A stretch of 45,800 bases of DNA. It comes from Verrucomicrobiales bacterium (GTDB taxonomy: Bacteria > Verrucomicrobiota > Verrucomicrobiia > Limisphaerales > JAQGOV01). This document shows positions 32,942 through 42,677 of this stretch, one piece after another. Location of the stretch: positions 1-45,800 of the forward strand of contig JAQGOV010000052.1 in NCBI GenBank assembly GCA_028293425.1. The letters run 5' to 3'. Below the pieces are notes generated by a model. That model made no database searches and was not told the DNA's origin. It saw nothing but the letters and a program-made list of their open reading frames with translations. Each line of letters opens with the position of its first letter. Position 1 is the first letter of the stretch. Made by a program: the position numbers and the translations under genes.

Positions 32942-35401
32942 TCATGCCAATTCGGCTTCAAATCGTTCCTTCGCTTCCACACTCTCCGTGTGCTCACTGG
33001 GCTCCAGCGCGGCTGTGAGAACGCGGTCCACATCTTCTACGGGCACGAAATGGATCGAGCGCATCACTTCATCCGGCATGTCATAAAGATCCTTCTCATT
33101 GAGCTTGGGAATAATAACGGTTTCAATTCCGGCACGAAGCGCCGCGAGGCTTTTTTCCTTCAAGCCACCGATGGGGAGCACCAGCCCGCGGAGAGTGATC
33201 TCTCCTGTCATGGCCACATCCGAGCGCACAGGGGTGTTGGTGAAAAGAGAAGCCAGGGCGGTGAACATAGCGATGCCAGCCGAAGGCCCATCTTTTGGGA
33301 CCGCGCCAGCCGGAACGTGGACATGAAGATCCGAGTCGCGAAAAGCTTCATCTCGAATACTTAATTCCCGGGCGCGGGTGCGCAGCAGGCTGAGAGCGGC
33401 CTCCACTGATTCTTTCATCACGTTGCCGATTTGGCCGGTGAGATGGACCTGTCCCTTGCCTGGAAATTTCGCAGCTTCGATGTAGAGAACTTCTCCGCCA
33501 AACGGCGTATAAGCCAATCCGGTGACCACTCCTGGATTATTCGTTTTGAGGCGTGTTTCGCGAATATAGAACGGGGGCCCAAGAACTTCCTGGACAAAAC
33601 TGGGCGTCACCGTCACGTGGGAGGTTTCGCCTCGAGCTACTCGCGCAGCCACAGCGCGGCAAACGGAACCGATCTGACGCTCCAACTCACGGACACCGGC
33701 TTCACGCGTGTAATCATTGATGATTTTGCTCAAGGCGGGGTCCTCCCAAACGCAGTGCTCTGGTTTCAATCCGTTCTCCTCAAGTTGGCGCGCCACGATG
33801 TAGCGGCGGGAAATCTCCAACTTTTCCCGCTCGGTATAACCAGGCAACCGGATGGTCTCCATCCGATCCAGCAACGGCGCGGGAATGCCTTCCACGTAAT
33901 TGGCGGTGGCGATGAAAATGACTTGCGATAAATCGAATGGAACGTCCAGATATCGATCCACAAAGCTGTGATTCTGCCGGGGATCGAGCACTTCCAGGAG
34001 AGCGCTGGCAGGATCTCCCCGGAAGTCGGCCCCGAGCTTATCGACTTCATCGAGCATGATAACTGGATTCCGCGTGCCCGCGCGGCGCAGTTCCTGAATG
34101 ATGCGCCCGGGCATCGAGCCAATGTAGGTGCGCCGGTGGCCCCGAATCTCCGCCTCATCGCGAATCCCTCCGAGGCTGACGCGTGAAAACTTCCGGCCGA
34201 GCGCGTCCGCAATCGATTGACCGAGGCTGGTTTTCCCAACACCGGGCGGACCGATGAAACAAAGGATGGGGCCGCGGCCGTGTGGATTCAATTTACGAAC
34301 AGCCAGGTATTCGATTAGCCGACGTTTTATTTTTTCCAGATCATAATGATCGCGGTCCAAGACGCGCCGGGCTTCGTCGAGATCCAATTTGTCCTCACTG
34401 GTCCTGACCCATGGCAGTTCGACGAGTGTTTCGAGGTAGCTGATGATGACCGAGAACTCGGCGCTGCCAGGGGCCATATAGCCCAGCCGCTTCAATTCGC
34501 GTTCGGCGTGTTCACGAACCTCCGGCGGCGGCTTGGCGTCATCCAGTCGCTGGCGCAATTCTTCCACCTGGTGGTCCGAGCCTTCTTCATCCTCGCCAAG
34601 TTCGCGTTGAATCGCGCGAATCTGCTCGCGGAGATAAGCCTGGCGCTGCCGTTCTGAAAACTGTGACTGCACATCCTCCCGCAATCTCTGCTGCAGTTCG
34701 GCAATTTCGAGCTGGGAGGAGACCACTAATTGCACCGCCCGCATGCGCTTCACCACGTCCAACTCCTCAAGCAAATCCTGCTTCTGCTGAACAGCCAGGC
34801 TGAGATTTCCCGCCAGGAAATCCACGAGTTGTTCAAGAGTGCCTATTCGCTGGAGCAGGTTCTTGGCTTCATCCGGCATATCGGGAGTCAGATCGATCAA
34901 GCGGCTGGCGCTTTCGCGTAAATTTTTTTCCCCTGCCTGGACCTCCTTGTCCTCCTCCGGAGGAGCATGGGATACCACCACTTCAATCTCAGCTCGGATA
35001 AAAGGCTGGGTGAGGAGCACGCGCCCCAGCCTGAACCGCTGGAGGGCTTGCACAAAGATGAGCACCGTCCCTTCCGGCTGGCGCAGGAGTTTCACCACTC
35101 TTGCCGCAACTCCGACTGGATATAAATCACGCGGCTCCGGGTTTTCGTTTTGGCCTTCCCGCTGGGTGAGCAGGCCAATAATCTTATTGTGCGTTAACGA
35201 TTCATCCAAAAGCCTGATCGAAGAAGGCCGGCGGACGGTGAGCGGGACGACGGTTCCTGGGAAAACGACATTCCCGCGCATTGGCAAAATGGGCAGGTCA
35301 CCAGGAATGCGAACAGTGCCGTCTTCAGTCACACCAATCACAGGGGGCGATGCTCCCCCGCCTTCTTCCCCGGGATCCAACAAATTATGTTGAGCTGTCA
35401 T
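32942..35401 (-). CDS. lon: ATP-dependent protease Lon
   Basis: The product is 819 residues and full length for LonA. The N-terminal substrate domain (about 30-230, [19 protein letters not shown]) and helical linker precede the AAA+ module (about 350-600) with Walker [14 protein letters not shown] at about 385 and Walker [12 protein letters not shown]. The C-terminal serine protease domain (about 610-800) has the Ser in [11 protein letters not shown] (about 705) and the Lys in [14 protein letters not shown] (about 748), forming the catalytic dyad. It degrades misfolded and regulatory proteins in the cytoplasm. It starts 9 bases after the hsp20 stop, so the two form a stress operon. Confidence 0.97.
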   Translation of the reverse strand: MTAQHNLLDPGEEGGGASPPVIGVTEDGTVRIPGDLPILPMRGNVVFPGTVVPLTVRRPSSIRLLDESLTHNKIIGLLTQREGQNENPEPRDLYPVGVAARVVKLLRQPEGTVLIFVQALQRFRLGRVLLTQPFIRAEIEVVVSHAPPEEDKEVQAGEKNLRESASRLIDLTPDMPDEAKNLLQRIGTLEQLVDFLAGNLSLAVQQKQDLLEELDVVKRMRAVQLVVSSQLEIAELQQRLREDVQSQFSERQRQAYLREQIRAIQRELGEDEEGSDHQVEELRQRLDDAKPPPEVREHAERELKRLGYMAPGSAEFSVIISYLETLVELPWVRTSEDKLDLDEARRVLDRDHYDLEKIKRRLIEYLAVRKLNPHGRGPILCFIGPPGVGKTSLGQSIADALGRKFSRVSLGGIRDEAEIRGHRRTYIGSMPGRIIQELRRAGTRNPVIMLDEVDKLGADFRGDPASALLEVLDPRQNHSFVDRYLDVPFDLSQVIFIATANYVEGIPAPLLDRMETIRLPGYTEREKLEISRRYIVARQLEENGLKPEHCVWEDPALSKIINDYTREAGVRELERQIGSVCRAVAARVARGETSHVTVTPSFVQEVLGPPFYIRETRLKTNNPGVVTGLAYTPFGGEVLYIEAAKFPGKGQVHLTGQIGNVMKESVEAALSLLRTRARELSIRDEAFRDSDLHVHVPAGAVPKDGPSAGIAMFTALASLFTNTPVRSDVAMTGEITLRGLVLPIGGLKEKSLAALRAGIETVIIPKLNEKDLYDMPDEVMRSIHFVPVEDVDRVLTAALEPSEHTESVEAKERFEAELA

Positions 35402-35410
35402 AATCGTTTC

Positions 35411-35827
35411 CTAGGCTTGTGGTCGTAATGGAAGAATGATTTCAAGCATACCGTCCTTTTGTTCCGCGGAAGCGCGGGGGGGATCTACTTCCTCTGGAAA
35501 AACCAGCTCACGCTCAAAAGCTCCGTAATCAATTTCCATGGCCAGCACCTGAAGAGCTTCACTCTGCCCAGGCCGAGGCTCGGGCGACTTGCGAGTGCCT
35601 CGGATGAGCACGCGGCTCGGTTCAACATGCACATCGACCTCTTCTTTTCGGATCCCGGCCAAATCGACAAAAATATGGAATCCCTTCTCGCAACGGTAAG
35701 CATTGATCGCAGGCGCCCAGGTAGCAGTGGGAGTGATCCGGCCGATCTGAATGTGGCTCAAGGCATAAGCCACCTGGCCAAGTTGTCCTCGGAATTGTTG
35801 CCAACGAATATCTCGGATATCAGCCAT
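35411..35827 (-). CDS. Hsp20/alpha-crystallin small heat shock protein
   Basis: The product is 138 residues. The alpha-crystallin domain spans about 38-135 (APAINAYRCEKGFHIFVDLAGIRKEEVDVHVE; final strand KDGMLEIILPL). Small heat shock proteins hold unfolding proteins in an ATP-independent way. The C-terminal tail is short and lacks the usual I-x-I motif that helps oligomers form, so the assembly may differ. A purine-rich GAAGAGGGGG lies just upstream of ATG 35827. The lon gene follows 9 bases downstream, which makes a chaperone-protease operon; coupling in heat stress is likely. Confidence 0.92.
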   Translation of the reverse strand: MADIRDIRWQQFRGQLGQVAYALSHIQIGRITPTATWAPAINAYRCEKGFHIFVDLAGIRKEEVDVHVEPSRVLIRGTRKSPEPRPGQSEALQVLAMEIDYGAFERELVFPEEVDPPRASAEQKDGMLEIILPLRPQA

Positions 35828-36152
35828 AACCCCCTCTTCAATACACTTAACCTCAACCTCACCGTTCGCAAGAAAGAGTCCTTGGATCGTCGTTTAACGA
35901 ACGGGAAAGGGACCAACGTGTCAGGAAAAAGGAAAATCATGCACCAAAACACCGCAAAAATGCGGATATCAGGATACGTGATCTTACGCTTCTCCGGCGA
36001 CTTGGATTTCTGTTATCATCGGCGCGATGAACCATTCCAAAGGCAGCTTGCCCCTTGTGCGCTGCATTTCGCCACATTTGTCGGGCATTACCTCCCAAAA
36101 CCTTCGGCAGGGTGAGCAAAATGTGTTGTAATCGCCACTATCCGAAAGTTGT
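35828..36152. other. Divergent intergenic region between hsp20 and the haloperoxidase gene
   Basis: It should contain the promoters of both genes. No CIRCE element is seen. An 11-bp palindrome TCGTTTAACGA at 35890-35900 lies about 65 bases upstream of hsp20 and may be an operator. Confidence 0.4.
35890..35900. promoter_or_regulatory. 11-bp palindrome upstream of hsp20
   Basis: TCGTT-T-AACGA is a perfect dyad about 63-73 bases upstream of the hsp20 start, where a repressor could sit. No matching site for known heat-shock repressors was recognised. Confidence 0.25.
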
Positions 36153-38252
36153 ATGAAGCCACTCTTGTGTATTTTTCAGGGCCGCACCTCGATTCGAGCT
36201 GCCGCAAAACCGTTTTTGCTACTGCTCTTTGTTGCCACGACCGTGAGCTCCTACGGCGCGGCCTCGAATAGTGTAGCCCGTGTTTGGGATGAACGAGCAC
36301 TTGGCGCGGTTCGAGTTGACCGGGCGCATCCCCCTGTGCAGGCCCGCAATCTATTTAGCCTTTCCGTGGCCATGTACGATGCCTGGGCTGCCTACGATCC
36401 AACCGCTGTCGGCTTTATTTACCGCGGCAAGCATACGGCGCCCGACATCGCGGCTGCCCGCAGCAATGCCATTAGCTATGCGGCGTTTCGTATTCTCACC
36501 GAACGGCACGCTTATTCAATCAACGCATTCAACACATTGGTCGCCGACACAAATTTGCTCGTAAGCCTCGGTTACTCTCCCGCCAACACCACCCGCGACA
36601 CCAACACTCCCACAGGTGTGGGCAACTCGGTTTATGACGTTGTTTCGGCCTGGTTTATAAATGACGGAGCCAGGCAGCTAAACGCCTACGCAGACTACCC
36701 GGCAAACCAAGGCGGCTATGTTTATTCCAACGTTCAACTCGCTACGGATCGACCAGGTATCGATGACGGTTACGGGCACACGGTGTCGGACATTAACCAC
36801 TGGCAACGTCTCCAAATCGTCAACGCCGTGGATAATCTTGGCAATCCAGTTGGCGCGCTTCAGACCTACCTAGGGGCGCAATGGCTCGGGGTGCGGCCAG
36901 TAGCCTTGACACGCACGGACATTACCAAGCCATGGATCGATCCAGGTCCTCCTCCCTTCTTTGGCACTGCCACGCACGCCAACTTCGTCAGCAACGTCGT
37001 CGAGGTTTTACGCTATGGCAGCCAGTTGTCCCCCGACGATGGGGTGTTAATGGACACCTCGCCAGGAAGTTTTGGCAACAATTCGGTTGGGAAGAATGAC
37101 GGAACCGGCCACCCCTTAAATCCAGCCACAGGTTTGCCCTACGCTCAGAATCAGGTAAAACGAGGAGATTTCGTGCGGTTTCTTGCGGAGTTTTGGGCGG
37201 ATGGTCCAAATTCCGAAACACCCCCGGGCCATTGGAACGTCTTGGCAAATGCTGTTGCTGATCACCCCGCATTCACCAAACGCATCGGAGGCACTGGCCC
37301 CGTATTGGGCGATTTGGAATGGGACGTGAAGATGTATTTAGCGGTCAATGCCGCCGTGCACGAGGCTGCCTGCGCGGCCTGGTCTATCAAACGCTATTAT
37401 GACGCTTGGCGCCCGATGAGTGCCATTCGGTATTTGGCTGGCCTTGGCCAGTCCACCGCCCCGGCTGCGGACTCCTATAACGCGAACGGGCTGCCGTTGA
37501 TCACAAACCTGATCGAGCTGGTCACCCCATCATCCGTCGCCTCGGGTCGTCATGCAGGGCTGTTCCCGGGTAAGATCGCCATCATGGCTTGGCCTGGGCA
37601 GCCAGACGATCCTACTACCCAGCATAGCGGCGTCACCTGGATTCATGCCGAGACCTGGAGACCTTACCAAAAAACAAATTTCGTCACTCCTCCTTTCCCT
37701 GGCTACATCTCCGGTCACAGCACTTTCAGCCGCTCCGCGGCGGAGGTCCTCGCTGCCATGACGGGCACGCCTTTCTTTCCAGGCGGAATGGCGGTTTATA
37801 ATGTGCAGGCCGGCCATGGCATCGACACTGAATACGGGCCTAGCCAGTCATTCCAGGTCCAATGGGCCACCTTTTACGACGCTGCCGATCAGGCCGGTTT
37901 ATCTCGTATTTGGGGCGGCATTCACCCGCCGATTGATGACTTCACCGGCCGCCAGGTTGGCTCCCAGTGCGGAATAGGTGTTTGGAATTTGGTTTCCAAG
38001 TATTTCGATGGTTCCATTGTCACCAACCTGCCTCCAACGCTCGCCATGAACACCCTGAACCCGGCAACTTGCGAAGTGCGATTCAACACTCAGCGCGGTT
38101 TCTATTACAAGTTGCAATCGACCACCAATTTCGCCGTGCCGTTTGCGGATGAAGGCGGGGCTTCCATTGCCTACGATTCCTCCATGGCTCGCACGAACGC
38201 CACCGCTGGCCCACAGAAGTATTATCGTGCAGTGAAGGTCCTCACTCCTTAA
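36153..38252 (+). CDS. Exported vanadium-dependent haloperoxidase / PAP2-superfamily protein
   Basis: The product is 699 residues. A signal peptide near the N-terminus ([22 protein letters not shown]) precedes a helical body. The vanadate/phosphate site is visible in order: [16 protein letters not shown] (about 411-427), [18 protein letters not shown] (about 515-533) and [15 protein letters not shown] (about 583-597). These correspond to the K-R, SGH and R-H pieces of vanadium chloroperoxidases and acid phosphatases. It may halogenate or oxidise organics with peroxide, or act as an exported phosphatase; sequence motifs alone cannot decide. A C-terminal domain (about 625-699, [11 protein letters not shown]) resembles the last domain of the giant protein of this window. 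A pseudopilin gene follows 32 bases later. Confidence 0.85.
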   Translation: MKPLLCIFQGRTSIRAAAKPFLLLLFVATTVSSYGAASNSVARVWDERALGAVRVDRAHPPVQARNLFSLSVAMYDAWAAYDPTAVGFIYRGKHTAPDIAAARSNAISYAAFRILTERHAYSINAFNTLVADTNLLVSLGYSPANTTRDTNTPTGVGNSVYDVVSAWFINDGARQLNAYADYPANQGGYVYSNVQLATDRPGIDDGYGHTVSDINHWQRLQIVNAVDNLGNPVGALQTYLGAQWLGVRPVALTRTDITKPWIDPGPPPFFGTATHANFVSNVVEVLRYGSQLSPDDGVLMDTSPGSFGNNSVGKNDGTGHPLNPATGLPYAQNQVKRGDFVRFLAEFWADGPNSETPPGHWNVLANAVADHPAFTKRIGGTGPVLGDLEWDVKMYLAVNAAVHEAACAAWSIKRYYDAWRPMSAIRYLAGLGQSTAPAADSYNANGLPLITNLIELVTPSSVASGRHAGLFPGKIAIMAWPGQPDDPTTQHSGVTWIHAETWRPYQKTNFVTPPFPGYISGHSTFSRSAAEVLAAMTGTPFFPGGMAVYNVQAGHGIDTEYGPSQSFQVQWATFYDAADQAGLSRIWGGIHPPIDDFTGRQVGSQCGIGVWNLVSKYFDGSIVTNLPPTLAMNTLNPATCEVRFNTQRGFYYKLQSTTNFAVPFADEGGASIAYDSSMARTNATAGPQKYYRAVKVLTP

Positions 38253-38284
38253 AGCGGCTGCCGGGCAGTAGTGGTGATACACGC

Positions 38285-38983
38285 ATGAAAGGACTCATGA
38301 AACGCGATTACGGCAGCCGGGCTTTTACGCTCATTGAGCTGCTCGTGGTCATCGCGATTATCGCCATCCTCGCGGGCTTGCTCCTGCCGGCGCTGGCCAA
38401 GGCCAAAAGCCGCGCCCAGCGTATCCAATGCGTCAGCAACCTGAAACAGATCAGCCTGGGCATGCGCCTTTGGGCCATGGACCGGGAGGGCAAATTCCCT
38501 TGGCAGGTCGAGCATGCGGATGGTGGCGGCAAGCCTAACGGCACGGACGATTCCCGCGCCCACATCCAGTTCATGCTCGCTTCCAACGAATTAGTGACCA
38601 CCAAGATCCTTCATTGTCCCAATGACAAAGAACGTAAGGTCGCGGACACCTTCGGAATCCTGGACAGCATCAATGTCAGCTACTCGCTGGCAAACGACGC
38701 CGATGAAACGAAGCCGAAGAACTTCCTGGCTGCTGATCGCTCTATGAGCGGATTCGACTTTTCCGGCCTGCCGGACGACACCGCTTGTTACACCATCAAC
38801 ACGCCGACGGGAGGAAAAAAAGCCAAATGGGATAAGGCTCTTTGCCATGGGCCAAATACAGGCAATGCAGCGTTGAGTGACGGGAGCGCTCATCAAATGA
38901 CCGACTCCCAGCTCTTGGGCACAGTTAAATCCATCGATACCAAGGAAACCATCGATGGTAGCATTCGGATGTACGTTCCCTAA
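38285..38983 (+). CDS. Type II secretion/pilin-like pseudopilin (DUF1559-type)
   Basis: The product is 232 residues. A type IV prepilin leader is clear: a short basic lead, then [18 protein letters not shown] with the +5 Glu, followed by [18 protein letters not shown]. The residue before the cleavage site is Ala (SRA|FTLIE) instead of the usual Gly, which may affect processing. The C-terminal globular part has an SDGSAH motif typical of verrucomicrobial and planctomycetal prepilin-like proteins. Two ATGs (38285 and 38297) fit; the second has AAAGGA upstream. It follows the haloperoxidase gene by 32 bases, so it is probably co-transcribed and may be unrelated to secretion. Confidence 0.85.
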   Translation: MKGLMKRDYGSRAFTLIELLVVIAIIAILAGLLLPALAKAKSRAQRIQCVSNLKQISLGMRLWAMDREGKFPWQVEHADGGGKPNGTDDSRAHIQFMLASNELVTTKILHCPNDKERKVADTFGILDSINVSYSLANDADETKPKNFLAADRSMSGFDFSGLPDDTACYTINTPTGGKKAKWDKALCHGPNTGNAALSDGSAHQMTDSQLLGTVKSIDTKETIDGSIRMYVP

Positions 38984-39140
38984 CGCGGCGGGTGCGAACC
39001 GGTGAAGCCGAAAGTTCAGAGGACGTGTCCCATGAATTTGCCGTGCGTTGCATTTTCGGTTTCCATTACGGCTACCAGGATCCCATCGCGAAACCCTGCC
39101 CCATTATTATAAGCCCCTCCCTGTTTTTCAGGTCAGGCAC

Positions 39141-39488
39141 TCACGCGATAAGGACGGCGTATGGAAACCACGTGTCCATTACGGACCAAACGTAGTGGGC
39201 GGCACCGCACGAGAACTCGGGATGACCGGCGAACGCAAGGCTCGCTCCAATCAGTGCAATCAAACCCTTGTCTTTCAACTTGCTTCGTACAAGACCGTCC
39301 ACCCGCACAGCCGTTTGGCTTCCCGAGAAAATCAGAACCAACTCCACATCCTTTAATTTAAGTCTTTTGCAGCAATCCGTGGCCGGAATCACCCGCTCAA
39401 AATCCCGCGCTCCGTCCATGCTTGAAACCCAAGTCTTCTGAGCCGTCCAGAAACAACCTATTTTCTTATTCGCGATAAAAACCTTCAT
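39141..39488 (-). CDS. Small hypothetical protein
   Basis: The product is 115 residues from ATG 39488 (MKVFIANKKIGCFWTAQKTW). The first 75 residues have the look of a short alpha/beta domain with a DFERVIPATDCCKRLKLKDV segment, a pattern remembered from small uncharacterised verrucomicrobial proteins. The remaining 40 residues look less ordered and could be an extension caused by loss of the normal stop. No function is known. It stands alone, with nothing of note on either side. Confidence 0.45.
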   Translation of the reverse strand: MKVFIANKKIGCFWTAQKTWVSSMDGARDFERVIPATDCCKRLKLKDVELVLIFSGSQTAVRVDGLVRSKLKDKGLIALIGASLAFAGHPEFSCGAAHYVWSVMDTWFPYAVLIA

Positions 39489-39820
39489 TTTAAATTCCCA
39501 GGCTCCATCGATTCTCGGTCTGAGCTATAAGTTAAATACCGAGCAGTAACGAAAAACGAAGTATGTGTTTCCCTACCTCCATTGGCAAGTTTCACTTCTC
39601 CAGATCACTTACTTTCCGCCGACGCAAACCTGGACAAAATTGACCCCCAAAAAAATAAGTGGCGTATGTTGCTTCAGGAACAACAAGCGCCACTTTGAAT
39701 CGTTCAACCCCTTGGCTACACTGGCTTCACGGCGGGAATCCGCGGCCCGAGTTATTGATCAACCTTAACCGCGAACGTTCACCTTTAAATCCTCCAGAGC
39801 TCGCCTCGGGCCTTTGAGCC
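39489..39820. other. Intergenic stretch, nothing recognised
   Basis: No supported frame, repeat or hairpin is seen. It should contain the promoter of the gene at 39141-39488 and the 3' end of the gene at 39821-40294. Confidence 0.4.
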
Positions 39821-40294
39821 TCAAAACCAGGGGAAATCCGGGAACGGGAAACTATCCGGGTCATCCAGGATATTCCAATCTGGGTAGAACAGCTCCACGA
39901 TGCAATCCTCCACGTCCCACGCAGCAAAGATAATGTCGTCGGCTGCGAACCCATCCACTTTGCCTTTGTCCGCCAGAGCAACCAGGTCATTCCAGAAGCT
40001 GTCCACTTCGTCAGCGGCGTTCAGGAGATTCTTGGTCCCGCTGCCGGCTAGGCTGCTTTCGGCTTTGTGGAGCGTCTTCAGGAGCTTCCCAAGGACCTTC
40101 TGGGTGTCCTTTGTTTTAATCACGGTCAGATGCGATACCATGTCCTCCAGATCAGCGAGTCCTGCCTGGCAATCGGCTAGGGTTCGCTCCGGTGTCGTGG
40201 TTTGCGGGGGAATCGTGATTTTGGCTTCGCTCGGCAGGGTGAATAGGCACACTGGGAGCATTAGCCCTAACATTAAGGCTAGCGGTTTTTTCAT
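39821..40294 (-). CDS. Exported acidic hypothetical protein
   Basis: The product is 157 residues with a signal peptide (MKKPLALMLGLMLPVCLFTLPSEA). The mature protein has a four-helix-like stretch (ADCQAGLADLEDMVSHLTVI, then LGKLLKTLHKAESSL) and an unusual C-terminal end rich in Asp, Pro and Phe (NILDDPDSFPFPDFPWF). No family is recognised. A purine-rich segment precedes ATG 40294. It may be a periplasmic or secreted binding protein, but no evidence decides. Confidence 0.6.
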   Translation of the reverse strand: MKKPLALMLGLMLPVCLFTLPSEAKITIPPQTTTPERTLADCQAGLADLEDMVSHLTVIKTKDTQKVLGKLLKTLHKAESSLAGSGTKNLLNAADEVDSFWNDLVALADKGKVDGFAADDIIFAAWDVEDCIVELFYPDWNILDDPDSFPFPDFPWF

Positions 40295-40602
40295 CAGGAA
40301 TTCTTTCTCTTTTGGTAGTTAGTTTTTGGCTTTCAGCAGGAGGTCGCCGTCCTGGTTCGGTTCCAATCCAACACACCTGGCAGAAATTTTGGATCACACC
40401 ACCAAGGCTTACGACTGAATTGGACGGCAACGATCCTAACCAGTGAGGCAGCGCAGTCAAGCCCCGAGAAGCTGAAATTTCAGTGGTTACACTTCACGAC
40501 TTCCATAAGCAGAGCAACATACTTTTTGGGGCAAGGGAAACGGTGTGTCAAGAATCCACTATTCGCGCGCAGGTTTCTATCTCCAAAACCGTTCTCCTAA
40601 CT
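40295..40602. other. Intergenic stretch between a hypothetical gene and a kinase remnant
   Basis: No supported gene. It has a 12-bp palindrome CTGAAATTTCAG at 40472-40483. Confidence 0.4.
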
Positions 40603-40737
40603 CTACGCGGTTTTGAGCTCCACCCAAAACTGGCTGCCAACCCGCTGCTCCGATTCCAAACTAAAAGGTGCTCTCATGCGGTTCCTCCTCTCTCCGCATA
40701 ATAGGTAAGCCAATCCTTTGCCCTTATGCAGCCTCAT
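40603..40737 (-). pseudogene. C-terminal remnant of a second histidine kinase
   Basis: A 44-codon frame reads MRLHKGKGLAYLLCGERRNR and continues SLESEQRVGSQFWVELKTA before a TAG at 40603-40605. The order RLH ... G-x-G-L ... SLESE-x-x-x-GS-x-FWVEL is the G2 box and end of a HATPase domain. It parallels RLHSEKQYQGTGLGL ... GVESEEGKGSRFWIQL at the end of the intact kinase just upstream (40865-42151). The middle is poorly preserved, and nothing upstream of RLH continues the domain, so it is a decayed copy or scrap. Confidence 0.6.
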
Positions 40738-40864
40738 CGATTTTCAGCCAGCGGCCGAACTCCTCAGGCAAGGAACCAAGAATCCGGTTCGAGTATTAAA
40801 CGAATAATGGGCAGGAAGCCAATCGACTGCCTCTGCCCGTAAAGTGCTAAGCCCGGCTCGGCTC

Positions 40865-42151
40865 TCAACTCTCAGTTCGCATCTCGCCTTTAGGCAATTG
40901 GATCCAAAACCGGCTCCCCTTCCCCTCCTCTGACTCGACACCAAATTGGCCCCCCATTTTTTCGACCGCTTTGCGGACAATGGTTAATCCCAAGCCGGTG
41001 CCTTGGTACTGCTTTTCGGAATGCAATCGTTGAAAGGGCTCAAATATGCTCAATCTTGCTCCGGACGCGATTCCAATGCCGTTATCCTCAAACCAAAACC
41101 GAATGCTGCCCTCCACTTCCTGAGCACGAATGGTTACTTGAGGCTGAACTCCTGGCGCGACAAACTTGACCGCGTTGTAAAGGAGGTTTGAGACACATTG
41201 CACCAGCGACGCTGGATGCCCATTCACTGTGGGCAAAGGTCCTTCAATCCTGATAGTCGCTTCTGGCGGCTGCAAGTGTGAGTCGTGCTCGATGATCCCG
41301 CCGATAAGCCCTTCCATCTCCACAGGCTTTTTTGAAATGGGTTCTAAAGTCATGCGGCTGTACGCCAAAACATCAGCAACCATCTTTTCCAACCTATTAG
41401 CCGCAGACCCGATTCGTCGCACCATGCTTTTCGCCTCCTCCGGAAGCTTGTCCGCGAAATCATCCTCTAAAATTTTTGAATAGGATTGCATGGCCCGGAG
41501 CGGCCCCTTCATGTCGTGGGACAGGCTGTAGGAGAAAGCTTCAAGTTCCGCGACGGTCCCTCGCAGCTTTTCGGCGCGCAGGTTGAGGTCTTCCAGTTCC
41601 TGAGTTCGCTGTCGAACCGCCGCTTCAAGTGATTCGGCCCGGGCCTGGAGATCCAACAAGGCGGAAACCTTCCCGCGCAGGACCTCAGGAATGATCGGTT
41701 TGCCAATGTAATCGATGGCGCCCAGGGAAAAGGCCTGGCGACGGTCTTCTTCATCAGGTTCACGCGCACTGATAAACAGAATCGGCAAAACGGCAGGCGC
41801 TTTGCGCTGCCGGATCAGCCGCGCGGTCTCGAATCCATCGATCTCCGGCATGTTGACATCCAAAAGAATCAGCGAGAATTCTTGATGCAGGAGCAGCCTG
41901 AGCGCCTCCTTGCCGGATTGCGCTTCCACAATTTCGTAATCGAGACCGGAGAAAACCGCGCTGAAAGCCAGCAGGTTCTCTTTTCGATCATCAACCACCA
42001 AGATTCTCGGAATCACCCGCTTAATGTGACTGATGGTGATGGAATCGACAAGACGAACTCTCTGCCATTTCTGCCCATCCGCAGGAAGAAAGGCTCGCAC
42101 CAGGATGCCAATGGTTTTAACCCGTCCGAGCTCGCAATCCTCGCTCGTCAT
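40865..42151 (-). CDS. Hybrid receiver-histidine kinase (REC-HisKA-HATPase)
   Basis: The product is about 428 residues. A 45-residue lead is followed by a receiver domain (about 47-170; ILVVDDRKEN, Asp in LILLDVNMPEIDGF at about 98, Lys in YIGKPI). After a coiled-coil linker comes HisKA, with His in SYSLSHDMKGPLRAM (about 212), and the HATPase (about 310-420; N box NLLYNAVKF, G1 FEDNGIGI, G2 GTGLGL). It has no membrane segment, so it is cytoplasmic and may be driven by phosphorylation of its own receiver. The frame is open to 42475, but ATG 42151 is chosen: GGAGGAAAGG precedes it by six bases, and the longer version would overlap the divergent receiver gene. Confidence 0.88.
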   Translation of the reverse strand: MTSEDCELGRVKTIGILVRAFLPADGQKWQRVRLVDSITISHIKRVIPRILVVDDRKENLLAFSAVFSGLDYEIVEAQSGKEALRLLLHQEFSLILLDVNMPEIDGFETARLIRQRKAPAVLPILFISAREPDEEDRRQAFSLGAIDYIGKPIIPEVLRGKVSALLDLQARAESLEAAVRQRTQELEDLNLRAEKLRGTVAELEAFSYSLSHDMKGPLRAMQSYSKILEDDFADKLPEEAKSMVRRIGSAANRLEKMVADVLAYSRMTLEPISKKPVEMEGLIGGIIEHDSHLQPPEATIRIEGPLPTVNGHPASLVQCVSNLLYNAVKFVAPGVQPQVTIRAQEVEGSIRFWFEDNGIGIASGARLSIFEPFQRLHSEKQYQGTGLGLTIVRKAVEKMGGQFGVESEEGKGSRFWIQLPKGEMRTES

Positions 42152-42157
42152 TATCAA

Positions 42158-42167
42158 CCTTTCCTCC
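42158..42167 (-). promoter_or_regulatory. Strong ribosome binding site deciding the kinase start
   Basis: GGAGGAAAGG on the minus strand lies six bases upstream of ATG 42151. It rules against the much longer open frame to 42475, which would run through the divergent receiver gene. Confidence 0.7.
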
Positions 42168-42225
42168 CCAGCACGTATGCATTTGTTTCTCTTGCCTTTC
42201 ACATGGAAAGCACCTTGAGCGAGGA

Positions 42226-42230
42226 GGAGG
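42226..42230 (+). promoter_or_regulatory. Strong ribosome binding site of the receiver gene
   Basis: GGAGG lies five bases upstream of ATG 42236 and supports translation of the plus-strand gene even though that gene is broken further on. Confidence 0.65.
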
Positions 42231-42235
42231 CCTAA

Positions 42236-42633
42236 ATGATCCAGGAAAATTTGGTACTGGTCTGCGAACATAATCACAACGACATCGTCTTCTTCCAATA
42301 CGAATGGCCTAGGCTTCCTTTCCCGGCTACCCTCCTCATATTGCAAACAGGCTCCGAAGCCCTTGCTTTTCTTAGGAAGCGCGCCGAAACCTGTTCTGGT
42401 GGACTCAGGCTGGTGCTCTGCGAAATGAATCTCCCTCATTGCAGTGGCTTGGAGCTTTTGAATTACATTAAGCAAACTCCTGCCCTAAAGCACATTCCCG
42501 TGATAATGACAGGGCTGCACTTCACCCCTAACGATACGAAGCGAGCGCATTCGACTGCTGGCAAAAACCTATCTCCTTGGGTGCCCTGACGGACCTTTTG
42601 GTGGAAAATAGTCAGGCCTTTCAGAGTCACTGA
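42236..42633 (+). pseudogene. Degenerate receiver-domain (REC) protein with frameshift
   Basis: From ATG 42236 the frame reads as a stand-alone receiver of the Rcp1 type: LVLVCEHNHNDIVFFQYEW, a spacer, LVLCEMNLPHCSGLELLNYI, then PALKHIPVIMT. The normal phospho-acceptor Asp is replaced by Glu (CEMNLP), and the N-terminal acidic pair reads E-H. After about 42550 the frame runs out of register and stops at 42589. The expected ending WQKPISLGALTDLLVENSQA, with the conserved Lys-Pro, is found in the overlapping frame, closing with TGA at 42631-42633. So a one-base change has broken the last quarter. It diverges from the kinase gene, with which it probably once formed a pair. Confidence 0.65.
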
Positions 42634-42640
42634 AAGGCCT
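42614..42640. terminator. Bidirectional terminator between convergent receiver and PRC-barrel genes
   Basis: AGGCCTTTCAG-AGTCA-CTGAAAGGCCT is a perfect 11-bp stem with a 5-base loop, followed by TTT on the plus strand. The out-of-frame stop of the receiver gene (TGA 42631) lies in the right arm. Confidence 0.75.
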
Positions 42641-42677
42641 TTGCAGCGGACTCAACTGCGATGAAACTGGTTTGCTC

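Noticed and set aside
41882-42235. Plus-strand frame ending directly before the receiver gene ATG
   Set aside because: Most of it is antisense to the kinase receiver domain, it has no family resemblance, and its last codons simply contain the ribosome binding site of the next gene.
42152-42475. N-terminal 108-residue extension of the histidine kinase frame
   Set aside because: A strong ribosome binding site precedes ATG 42151, and the extension would run opposite the receiver gene, which has its own strong binding site.
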